Assembly (NCBI GenBank): GCA_000307305.1
Contig: DF158882.1
Span: 687,291-751,290 of the forward strand
Origin: Enterobacteriaceae bacterium B14
GTDB lineage: Bacteria > Pseudomonadota > Gammaproteobacteria > Enterobacterales > Enterobacteriaceae
DNA length: 64,000 nt
Direction: 5' to 3'
Shown: positions 56,607-64,000 of the stretch, piece by piece
Position numbering within the stretch: position 1 is the first letter of the stretch
Layout: every line of letters starts with the position of its first letter
Position numbers and translations under genes: made by a program
The notes under the pieces: model-generated
The model's input: only the letters and a program-made list of their open reading frames with translations
The model's database searches: none
What the model was told of the DNA's origin: nothing

Positions 56607-57425
56607 CTAGGGCTTTTGCGACTCTACCATTAACTTCTGCAACTCAGCCTTAATGGTTGTGACGGATATTGCATGGTTGTCAGCGATATAACGGTCTTTC
56701 ACCATTGGCGCAGAACTTTGAATTGCAATAACCATCCAACGGTTTTCAGGTGAATTCAACATAAGAGGAGACCCGCTATCTCCGGGCAGAGTATCGCAGC
56801 GGTGGGACAGGACACCTGCGAGTGGCCACCCCGTTATTTTGCATTGAGAGTGGCGATAAAGCGCTGAGACATGGTCTTCAGGGTAGCCGGCTTGAGTAAC
56901 GTTATTGCCACTATGCATTAAGGCTGTCACTAACTCCTCCTCTGAATCACGCCACATAGGAATAGGCTCGATGGGAGGGCTATGATTTTTTAAGCGAATG
57001 AGTGCGTAATCATAAGGTGCAGCCTTAGGCGGGACTATCCATCGCCCACTGTCTGATATAAGCCGCTGGCTAAGATTGATATCAACGAAGGTTTCTAAAT
57101 CTGTCTCTTCATACTTCCACGTAGCCCCCTTAACGACAAAATGTAGAGCGACGGCTTTATCTAAGGTCTTTGGTGGTGTGATGACACAATGCCCGGCAGT
57201 TAAAACGATATTGGGGGAGATTAATGTCGCGGTGCAAAGATTGCCGCTGGCCGTCTTTATTTGCCCGATAGCCTGCCATGGCCACTCGTTAGTGTCCGTC
57301 ACTTTTTCTCGGTTATCCTCACCAAAGAACAGCGTTTTTTTTTCTAGGTCAACCTGCTGTTCGGACAACGTATCGGCTGATAGAGGAAATGTTAGACATA
57401 AAAGTGCAACGGGCATCAAACGCAT
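56607..57425 (-). CDS. Trypsin-like serine protease, secreted
   Basis: A 272-residue protease with a signal peptide (MRLMPVALLCLTFPLSA). The chymotrypsin-fold triad is complete: LTAGHCV (His), YDYALIRLK (Asp) and LPGDSGSPLML (Ser). Cysteines near the His and Ser can form the usual disulfides. Probably periplasmic or secreted. The substrate is unknown. It is convergent with the L,D-transpeptidase gene. Confidence 0.9.
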   Translation of the reverse strand: MRLMPVALLCLTFPLSADTLSEQQVDLEKKTLFFGEDNREKVTDTNEWPWQAIGQIKTASGNLCTATLISPNIVLTAGHCVITPPKTLDKAVALHFVVKGATWKYEETDLETFVDINLSQRLISDSGRWIVPPKAAPYDYALIRLKNHSPPIEPIPMWRDSEEELVTALMHSGNNVTQAGYPEDHVSALYRHSQCKITGWPLAGVLSHRCDTLPGDSGSPLMLNSPENRWMVIAIQSSAPMVKDRYIADNHAISVTTIKAELQKLMVESQKP

Positions 57426-57618
57426 ATGGGGCAGCCTTCAGATGAGTGTGTATGCGATGTAGAACGGTAATCCATCATAACGGTGTGATATTACATTATT
57501 AGGCGCTTTTCGTTTTTCTGCGTAGTGCTCAGGATTTAATGATGTCAGGTTGCCTGGAATGGTTGGGGATAAATGGGGTATTTACACCTTATGTGATGAA
57601 AAGCGTAATAGCGTAATA

Positions 57619-57641
57619 CCAGCGGATAAGTGATCCGCTGG
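57619..57641. terminator. Hairpin after the carboxypeptidase gene
   Basis: CCAGCGGAT (57619-57627), loop AAGTG and ATCCGCTGG (57633-57641) form a perfect 9-bp stem 11 bp after the minus-strand stop at 57653. No strong T-run follows. Confidence 0.55.
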
Positions 57642-57652
57642 TGTCGAGATTA

Positions 57653-59134
57653 TCAGAGATATCTCTGTTGCAAATGCTGTTGAAAATAGCGGGAATTCAG
57701 GGTTTCACCCGTGGCTTTCGTGATGAGTGCATTGGTATCTAAGCTGCTTCCATGCTGCCAAATATTTTGGTGCAGCCAGACAAATAGAGGAGATAAATCA
57801 CCACTAGCAATCTTTCCATCCAAATCGGGAATTGCTCGGTGGGCGGCATTAAATAGCTGTGCTGCATACATTGCACCTAGGGTATAGGTTGGGAAGTAGC
57901 CAAAAGAACCATCTGTCCAATGAATATCCTGCATACAGCCATCACGGTAATTTCCCTGAGTTGAAACGCCCAGATAGTGGTTCATCTTGTCATCCCAGAG
58001 CTCAGGAATATGCTCAATTTCAATGGCACCTTCGATCAGCTGTTTCTCGATCTCGTAGCGTAAAATAACGTGTGCTGGGTAGCTTACCTCATCTGCATCA
58101 ATACGGATTAAGCCTGCTTTGACATGGCGATAGTGATAAGGGAAATGTGCTGTATCAAAGGCGGGCTGTGAGCCGAATGTTTCAATAATTAGAGGCTGTA
58201 ATAGGGTTAAAAAGGCATCGCCGCGGGCCAATTGCATTTCAAACAGTAGGCTTTGTGACTCATGAATAGCGGTAGAGCGGGCATGGGCAATGGGCTGCCC
58301 TAACCATTGGCGGGGCAGATTTTGCTCATATCTTGCGTGGCCCGTTTCATGAATGATCCCCATCAAAGCAGAGAGAAAGTTATCTTCATTGTAGCGAGTA
58401 GTGATACGAACATCTTCTGGCACACCACCACAGAAAGGATGAACGCTGACATCCATTCGACCCGCATCAAAATCGAAGCCAAGCAGCTTCATCACTTTTT
58501 GGCTCAACTGCCTCTGTTTCTCTACCGTGAATGTGCCAGTAATGGGTGGAATAGACAGTTGAGACTGTTTTTCAATGGCGTTTTGTAGCAGTGAAGGAAG
58601 CCACTGTTTTACATCGCCAAAAATACGATCTAAATCTGAGCTGTTAATACCTGGTTCATATAAATCGAGTAGGGCGTCATAGCAAGATTTTCCCGTTGCG
58701 TCAGCTCTGATTTGAGCCTCTTCACGGCTGAGACTCACTACCTCTTTAAAACTTTTAGTAAAGCCTTGCCAATTATTTTCGACACGCTGTTGCCGCCATG
58801 CGTGCTCACAACGCGCCCCTGCTAAGGATTTAGCTTCGACAAGTTTTTCAGGGAGTACAACGGTAGATTGATAACTACGGTGCATTTCTCTGATATTAGC
58901 CTGCTGCCATGCATCTAATGTTTCGTTCTTTGCTTCAGCGATTAATTGGTCTACATGTGACGTTGTCACTATCTGGTGCATGAGTACAGACAATTCAGCT
59001 AGCGCTGCCGAACGGGCCTCATTACCTTTTGCTGGCATCATCGTATGCTGATCCCAACCTGCGATAGAGGCTAAGTGAGAAAAGTGATGTAGGCGAGAGA
59101 ATATCGCCTCTAACTGCTGATAGGCGGATGTCAT
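57653..59134 (-). CDS. M32-family metallocarboxypeptidase
   Basis: A 493-residue carboxypeptidase Taq-like enzyme. The zinc motif is HETGH (GIIHETGHARYEQNLP, near residue 265), followed by HESQSLLFEMQ with a third ligand. It removes C-terminal residues from peptides in the cytosol. The start at 59134 (MTSAYQQLEAIFSRLHH) is chosen because GGAGA lies 7 nt upstream; an in-frame reading to 59185 has no ribosome site. Single gene. Confidence 0.93.
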   Translation of the reverse strand: MTSAYQQLEAIFSRLHHFSHLASIAGWDQHTMMPAKGNEARSAALAELSVLMHQIVTTSHVDQLIAEAKNETLDAWQQANIREMHRSYQSTVVLPEKLVEAKSLAGARCEHAWRQQRVENNWQGFTKSFKEVVSLSREEAQIRADATGKSCYDALLDLYEPGINSSDLDRIFGDVKQWLPSLLQNAIEKQSQLSIPPITGTFTVEKQRQLSQKVMKLLGFDFDAGRMDVSVHPFCGGVPEDVRITTRYNEDNFLSALMGIIHETGHARYEQNLPRQWLGQPIAHARSTAIHESQSLLFEMQLARGDAFLTLLQPLIIETFGSQPAFDTAHFPYHYRHVKAGLIRIDADEVSYPAHVILRYEIEKQLIEGAIEIEHIPELWDDKMNHYLGVSTQGNYRDGCMQDIHWTDGSFGYFPTYTLGAMYAAQLFNAAHRAIPDLDGKIASGDLSPLFVWLHQNIWQHGSSLDTNALITKATGETLNSRYFQQHLQQRYL

Positions 59135-59314
59135 ACGGTATCTCCATATTTTATTTTGCTGTTCAAAACGTTGGCGCTGAGACAATCAAAATCTATGGAT
59201 TCTTTTGCTTCAGTAGCGCAATGCCCTATATATACCGTATTCCACAAGGTGATCGCCACTGTCAGCAGCGTTAGTACAGTTATGCATCCCACCGTAAACG
59301 GTGAGAAACAACGG

Positions 59315-60292
59315 TTATACGGTTAATTCGTTAACAACTTCAGCTACGTTTTTAATGCTGCGGATACTGCCGATGCCGGTACCGAGCGAGATATATCCCT
59401 CATCGGTATTTCCTTCTAGCATACCGATACGCAAACCGCGTAAACCACCCATAGTCTTTTCAAGCTCTTCGTTACTCGCGCCTGCTTTATCCATTTGCAC
59501 CAGTCTTTCTGCCAGTTTGCCAGGTAGTGCACGATAGTAATCAGGCATAGTGCGGAAAAGCAGCATATCCAGACCGTTAGAATCAACGATTTTATCTTTC
59601 ACTGATTGTGGTACACGGTTTTCTTCGGTGCTGATAAATACAGAGCCTGCAAAGACGCCACTTGCACCAAGGGCGTGTGCTGCCCTAGCTGTACGGTTAT
59701 CGGTAATACCGCCAGCAGCCAGAACAGGTACATTTTGAACGGCATCGGCGATCAGTGGGACGATGGAAAATGTGCCTAAAGCCTTTCCTGGTAACGTTCC
59801 ACCTTCATCAAAACCTGTGGCTACAATAATGTCTGCCCCTGCTGTTTCGGCAAGGCGGGTGTTCTCGGGGGTAGGATTGAGGTCGCGGTAGATAATAATA
59901 ATGCCCGCATCTTTCAGTTCCTTAAATAGAGCGGGTATAACCGCACTTTCACCATAACCCGTGTAAACCACGGCCCTTACGCCTTCTTCCTTTATCACTT
60001 GCATGATTAGCGGGGTCCATACATCATTTTCTGGTATTGGGATCAGGTTAACGCCAAAAGGTTTTTCGGTAAGGGCTTTGGTTTTACGAATCTCTACACG
60101 CATCTTTTCGGCGGTTTCTTCCGGTGTAGATACTGCCGTTTCAGCGGTTAAACCTGCGTTTGGGCCTAGAACGCCAAGCCCTCCGGCGTTGCTTACCGCT
60201 GCGACTAATCGCGCATCGGTAAGCCAAGATAAAGGCCCCTGAATGACAGGTTTTTCTATGCCTAAGATCTTACATATACGGTTATTTTGCAT
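59315..60292 (-). CDS. Nitronate monooxygenase (FMN-dependent)
   Basis: A 325-residue TIM-barrel flavoenzyme of the 2-nitropropane dioxygenase/NMO family. Marks are KPVIQGPLSWLTDARLVAAV, SNAGGLGVLG near the start, GADIIVATGFDEGGTLPG and VPVLAAGGITDNRTARAAHA, the FMN phosphate-binding segment. It oxidises alkyl nitronates such as propionate 3-nitronate. A LysR gene is transcribed divergently from about 220 bp away and may regulate it. Confidence 0.92.
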   Translation of the reverse strand: MQNNRICKILGIEKPVIQGPLSWLTDARLVAAVSNAGGLGVLGPNAGLTAETAVSTPEETAEKMRVEIRKTKALTEKPFGVNLIPIPENDVWTPLIMQVIKEEGVRAVVYTGYGESAVIPALFKELKDAGIIIIYRDLNPTPENTRLAETAGADIIVATGFDEGGTLPGKALGTFSIVPLIADAVQNVPVLAAGGITDNRTARAAHALGASGVFAGSVFISTEENRVPQSVKDKIVDSNGLDMLLFRTMPDYYRALPGKLAERLVQMDKAGASNEELEKTMGGLRGLRIGMLEGNTDEGYISLGTGIGSIRSIKNVAEVVNELTV

Positions 60293-60513
60293 GGTAGAGC
60301 GTCCTTAATTAAAGAAGGTCTAGGCGACCTAATGTGTCCGTCTTAACTTGTTTTTTGTTTCGAAATGGTGCCGTGTAGCAGCCCAAGCTTCGAATTGGGT
60401 ACAGTGTAGGGGGTTAAATTATTTATAAAAATAGCCAAAATCGTTCATCACTATTATAAAATAAGTAACAATTTGGCTTTCTAATCTCTTCAGAACAACC
60501 TTTTCGCTGCTAA

Positions 60514-61410
60514 ATGAAGCTTGCTATGCAAATCAATCTTTTTGAATCCATTAAAATTTTTATTGAAATTGTCGAGTCAGGCAGCTTTACGCAGGCGGCG
60601 GAAAATCTGCAAATTCATCGCCCCGCAGTAACCAAAGCCTTGCAGCAGTTGGAGCAACACAGCGGTGTTCGTTTAATGCAGCGAACGACGCGGAGGATTA
60701 ACTTAACGCCAGATGGGGAAGATTTTTATCGCCGAAGCAAACCTTTGCTGGCCCAAGCGGATGAGTTACTGGAGCTGTTTGCCCCAGAGCGTGCTTTGCA
60801 CGGGCAACTACGAGTAGATATGCCAATCTCTTTTGCTGTTTTGCTCGTCGTACCAAACCTGCCTGATTTTTACCGTGAGCATCCCAGTATTGAAATTATC
60901 CTGAGCAGCTCTGATCGCCGCCGAGATATGCTTCGTGATGGTCTGGACTGTGTATTGCGTGTGGGGGAGTTGGAAGATGGCGATTACATCGCCCGAACGA
61001 TGGGGCATATTAAAATGACGACCTGTGCCAGTCCTGCTTATCTTGCGGCACATGGTAGGCCGGAAACGTTAGAAGAGTTACAGCAACATCAGGCCATAAA
61101 TTGGATTAACAGCCGCCAGCGCCAGATTATGCCGTGGACGTTTTGGACGCCGTCGGGCACAGAAGAAATTCGCCTTTCCGGTAAGCTTGTATTGGATAAT
61201 TCAGAAACCTATATTGCTGCAGGTCTGGCGGGGCTGGGGTTGCTACAGGGTCTGAATATCTCGTTACAGCCTTATCTCGACAGTGGCCTCTTGGTCGAGG
61301 TATTACCAGATCACCGACCTCCACCACGCAAGTTGTCTCTACTTTATCCGCACCGTCATCTCTCTCGGAAAGTTCGCGTATTCGCCGAATGGTTAGAGAC
61401 GTTATTGTAA
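60514..61410 (+). CDS. LysR-family transcriptional regulator
   Basis: A 298-residue regulator. The HTH reads GSFTQAAENLQIHRPAVTKA, followed by the LysR linker helix and a periplasmic-binding-like effector domain. Translation may start at 60514 or at the Met four codons later (MQINLFESIKIF); neither has a strong ribosome site. Divergence from the nitronate monooxygenase gene suggests control of that gene. Confidence 0.92.
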   Translation: MKLAMQINLFESIKIFIEIVESGSFTQAAENLQIHRPAVTKALQQLEQHSGVRLMQRTTRRINLTPDGEDFYRRSKPLLAQADELLELFAPERALHGQLRVDMPISFAVLLVVPNLPDFYREHPSIEIILSSSDRRRDMLRDGLDCVLRVGELEDGDYIARTMGHIKMTTCASPAYLAAHGRPETLEELQQHQAINWINSRQRQIMPWTFWTPSGTEEIRLSGKLVLDNSETYIAAGLAGLGLLQGLNISLQPYLDSGLLVEVLPDHRPPPRKLSLLYPHRHLSRKVRVFAEWLETLL

Positions 61411-61460
61411 GATAAGGGAGAAAATGACGCTGTTTCTTATGCATAAGATATTGGTTTTAC

Positions 61461-62183
61461 TTAGCGTAATGGCCTTCCTCCATCAACGCCTAAGGTTCGC
61501 CCTGTGACATAGCGGCTGTTGAGCAAATAGTGGACGGCATCAATGAGTTCCTGTTCTCCCGGCTCTATTTTCATTAATGATTTATCTAATGCTTGTTGTT
61601 TATAGGTTTCACTGTCATCTGCATTAAATTTCACCAGTGCGGGAGCAATCGCATTCACTTTCACCTCTGGTGCCAGTTTTTTGGCAAAAGAGCGGGTCAT
61701 ATTATCCTGAGCGGCTTTACTTGCCGCATAGGCGATGTGTTTATCACTGCCTCTCTCAACCACATAATCGGTTAGATGGATAATATCTGCGCCCGCTTCA
61801 CCTTGCCCTCGCAGATTTGGTTCGAGCAATATATTGAGAAGGTAAGGGGTATAGGTGTGGATTTGTAACATGGCTGCCAGTGTCTCTTCTGGTGGCGTAT
61901 CCGGTGATTCTGGAAGCCATGAACTCGCGTTATGGATAATGGCACGTAGCTTTGGAGCAACGGATTGCAGATTATCAACAAACTGATAGATACCTGCGTT
62001 ATCGGAGAAATCGGCTTTTAGGCAAATTGCGCCACGCTGTTGCAGCACCTTTAACGCGGGGTACTCAGACCTAAATGTGACGATAACAGGGATGTTTTTG
62101 TCTAATAATGAGTAGGCAAGTGCAAGACCGATGCGTCTGGCTCCTCCTGTAATCAGTACAGGGGGATGTGGACTTTTTTCCAT
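61461..62183 (-). CDS. folM: Dihydromonapterin reductase FolM (SDR family)
   Basis: A 240-residue short-chain dehydrogenase with the FolM-type cofactor motif GGARRIGLALAYSLL, the catalytic YAASKAAQD and KVNAIAPALVKFN. It reduces dihydromonapterin to tetrahydromonapterin using NADPH and has dihydrofolate reductase side activity. The length equals that of E. coli FolM. Single gene between lysR and pmrB. Confidence 0.92.
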   Translation of the reverse strand: MEKSPHPPVLITGGARRIGLALAYSLLDKNIPVIVTFRSEYPALKVLQQRGAICLKADFSDNAGIYQFVDNLQSVAPKLRAIIHNASSWLPESPDTPPEETLAAMLQIHTYTPYLLNILLEPNLRGQGEAGADIIHLTDYVVERGSDKHIAYAASKAAQDNMTRSFAKKLAPEVKVNAIAPALVKFNADDSETYKQQALDKSLMKIEPGEQELIDAVHYLLNSRYVTGRTLGVDGGRPLR

Positions 62184-62319
62184 GTAAAGCTCCTGAAACC
62201 AGACTGTTAAATTCAGACTGAATCATATCATTATATACGTTAACTGATTTGAGTTGCAGGGCATACCGCATTAGTGCTTGAACTGAGCTTGCTATCTAAC
62301 TTGTTTCTTAACAACCTTA

Positions 62320-63402
62320 TCATTCAGCAGGGCGCAGGCGTACATTGGCTTTACAGCCTTTATGGCCAATGCGATTTTTTAATGAGAACTGCCCATTATG
62401 CAGTTGTGTTATGCGGCTCACGATACTTAGCCCAAGCCCGCTCCCGCCATAGCGACTATCCATTCGAACAAAAGCGCGGCTCAATTCGCTACTTTTGTTT
62501 TCATCAATACCTTCTCCTTCGTCTTCTACGCTGAGTTCAGGTGTTTGATGTGACCCTATGTTAAGGATGATTTTGCCGCCAACAGGGCTATAACGGTGGG
62601 CATTTTCAGTTAAGTTACGTAGTAGCATGCGCAAGAGAGCGGCATCTCCCAGTACTGATACATCCATTGTCCCTGGCGGCAGAATTAAATGTTGTTGTCG
62701 CTGTGCGGCCATCTCTTCTAACTCACTATACAGGGGCAAAATGACGTCTTTGCGCAACCAAACAGTCTGATAATTCCCCGCAGAGAAAGATTGGCTCACG
62801 CGAGCTAGTTGCAACAGTTGTGACACACTGGCGGTCATCTGATCCAGTCGCTGAATAAGAAGTGTGACGTTAATGGGCTGTTTGTTTTCCAATAGCTCCA
62901 AATGCAGGCGCACGCCTGCCAATGGTGTGCGTAGCTCGTGGGCCACATCAGCGGTGAATAGTCGTTCGTTATCCAGCGTAGTTGTTAGCCGTGATACCAA
63001 CTGATTAATTTCTGTTATCACTGCCTCTACTTCCACGACATTACTTTTCAATATGATGGGATTAAGGTTATCGGCTGTGCGCGCTTCTAACTGATGACGT
63101 AGCTCAATCAATGGTTGAGTAAGCCATTTTACTGACTGATAACAGAGAACCATTGAGAGCAGTAACATTGCCAGTGTAGGCAGTAATAAACTGGCAATCG
63201 CTTCATGTACTTCTTGGCGGATATACCTAGCGTTATCGATGTTCTCTAGTGCGCTACTTACGAGTAGTTGAATTTGCTCTTCGCTTTCGTGCCATAGCCA
63301 AAAGACGCTAATTAATTGGCATACCAGCATAATCAAACCAATGGTGACAATGAGTCGCTGGCGTAGTGATAGCTTTTTTAACGATAAGCGTGGAATAATC
63401 AC
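62320..63402 (-). CDS. pmrB: Sensor histidine kinase PmrB (BasS)
   Basis: A 360-residue inner-membrane kinase, close to Bas[19 protein letters not shown] (first helix), [16 protein letters not shown] (short periplasmic loop), a second helix, a HAMP region, the phosphoacceptor histidine in [19 protein letters not shown], and the ATPase boxes [19 protein letters not shown] and [10 protein letters not shown]. It senses Fe(III), Al(III) or low pH and phosphorylates PmrA to activate lipid A modification. The start codon is GTG overlapping the pmrA stop (GTGA), indicating translational coupling. Confidence 0.95.
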   Translation of the reverse strand: MIIPRLSLKKLSLRQRLIVTIGLIMLVCQLISVFWLWHESEEQIQLLVSSALENIDNARYIRQEVHEAIASLLLPTLAMLLLSMVLCYQSVKWLTQPLIELRHQLEARTADNLNPIILKSNVVEVEAVITEINQLVSRLTTTLDNERLFTADVAHELRTPLAGVRLHLELLENKQPINVTLLIQRLDQMTASVSQLLQLARVSQSFSAGNYQTVWLRKDVILPLYSELEEMAAQRQQHLILPPGTMDVSVLGDAALLRMLLRNLTENAHRYSPVGGKIILNIGSHQTPELSVEDEGEGIDENKSSELSRAFVRMDSRYGGSGLGLSIVSRITQLHNGQFSLKNRIGHKGCKANVRLRPAE

Positions 63403-64000
63403 GAAGGTAACTTCTCCGATGCGAGCATAAACTGGTAGCCAAATCCTCTGATGGTACGAATGCGCGTTTTGCCGATTTTATCGCGCAGATTATGAATATG
63501 TACCTCAAGGCTGTTGGTAGTAGGTTCATTATCCCAACTGTAGATATCGTTAAATAGAATCTCACGATGTACCGGTGTTCCAGCCTTCAGTATCAAACGA
63601 GATAACAAGGCAAACTCTTTTGGTGTTAAGTTGAGTAACTCGCCATTTTGATGAATTTGACGCAGTGCCATATTGAGCGTGAGATCCTCGATAGTGCACT
63701 CATTGTCACTTTGATTATTCTGCCGACGCAGTAGTGCCCGAATGCGAGCTTGTAACTCTTCTAGTGCAAAAGGTTTGATCAAGTAATCATCGCCTCCGGC
63801 ATCGAGACCGCAAATACGATCAGAGAGAGTATCTCTGGCAGTTAGAATGAGCACTGGTAGCATCATTTTTTGTTTTCGTATTCGCTGTAAAAAATGCAGC
63901 CCATCTTCATCAGGCAAACCGAGATCGAGTACCATCAGGCTATAAATGCCTGAGTTTAATGATGCTTCCGCTTCCCGTGCATTGGTGACACTGTCACAAG
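63399..64000 (-). CDS. pmrA: Response regulator PmrA (BasR), 5' end outside the window
   Basis: The frame is open to the window edge, so the N-terminus (about 20 residues) is missing. The visible part has the phospho-acceptor Asp in [16 protein letters not shown], the conserved Thr/Lys region ([22 protein letters not shown]) and an OmpR-type winged helix ([33 protein letters not shown]). It matches E. coli BasR closely. It activates lipid A modification and other envelope genes. Confidence 0.95.
   Translation of the reverse strand, partial: CDSVTNAREAEASLNSGIYSLMVLDLGLPDEDGLHFLQRIRKQKMMLPVLILTARDTLSDRICGLDAGGDDYLIKPFALEELQARIRALLRRQNNQSDNECTIEDLTLNMALRQIHQNGELLNLTPKEFALLSRLILKAGTPVHREILFNDIYSWDNEPTTNSLEVHIHNLRDKIGKTRIRTIRGFGYQFMLASEKLPS

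Noticed and set aside
1-64000. CRISPR array
   Set aside because: No series of short repeats with regular unique spacers was seen; the repeats present are hairpins, a gene duplication and the hsdS internal repeat.

Overview
The window comes from the chromosome of a member of the Enterobacterales. The right third (about 40.9-64 kb) holds genes that read as close relatives of Escherichia proteins: gss, roxA, btsT-yjiX-yjiA, an L,D-transpeptidase, folM and pmrA-pmrB. Their order differs from E. coli (folM beside pmrAB, gss beside roxA), so a non-Escherichia genus is likely. I cannot name the genus from sequence alone.

Region 1 (1-21.8 kb) is a CP4/P4-like genomic island. Its backbone is the familiar set: a YagK/YfjJ-type inovirus Gp2 protein, AlpA, a zinc-ribbon protein, a YeeP/YfjP GTPase, a WYL regulator, DUF932, RadC, DUF987, and the CbeA antitoxin with a CbtA toxin killed by a nonsense codon. 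Its main cargo, on the minus strand, is a four-gene defence operon that I assign to Druantia type II: druM (m5C methyltransferase), druF, druG (long coiled coil) and druE (giant DUF1998 helicase). druE is split by one extra A in a 9-A run. Just downstream of druE, the minus strand at 105-515 carries a vsr (very-short-patch repair) pseudogene with four in-frame stops. The island ends at a fragment that looks like the 3' end of tRNA-Leu (leuX) followed by a terminator.

Region 2 (22.0-30.65 kb) is a second integrated segment. It starts with a P4-type integrase that has lost the block carrying its catalytic tyrosine. Next come relics of an IS256-family element and a type I restriction-modification operon, hsdM-hsdS-hsdR. 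HsdS has two almost identical target recognition domains, and hsdR carries a single-base frameshift.

Region 3 (30.7-40.6 kb) holds a TehA-like channel, a tandem duplication of a DUF1176 gene with its upstream region, a 23-bp perfect inverted repeat, and a 1578-residue DUF4011-helicase-nuclease protein that matches the Hhe defence architecture. A previously unlisted 54-codon gene sits directly upstream of it. An SH3-domain protein follows.

Region 4 (40.9-64 kb) is mostly core chromosome: gss, roxA, creatininase plus NCS1 permease, btsT-yjiX-yjiA, a second small catabolic cluster (DUF1177, IclR regulator, nitrilase-family hydrolase, NCS1 permease), an L,D-transpeptidase, a trypsin-like protease, an M32 carboxypeptidase, a nitronate monooxygenase with a divergent LysR regulator, folM, and pmrB with the 3' part of pmrA running off the window.

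Together the first 40 kb is a stacked defence region: Druantia II, a type IV toxin-antitoxin relic, type I RM and Hhe. It is visibly decaying. Lesions are seen in vsr, druE, cbtA, int and hsdR. Three of these (druE, int, hsdR) are single-base changes in homopolymer runs, so assembly error must be excluded before calling them biology.
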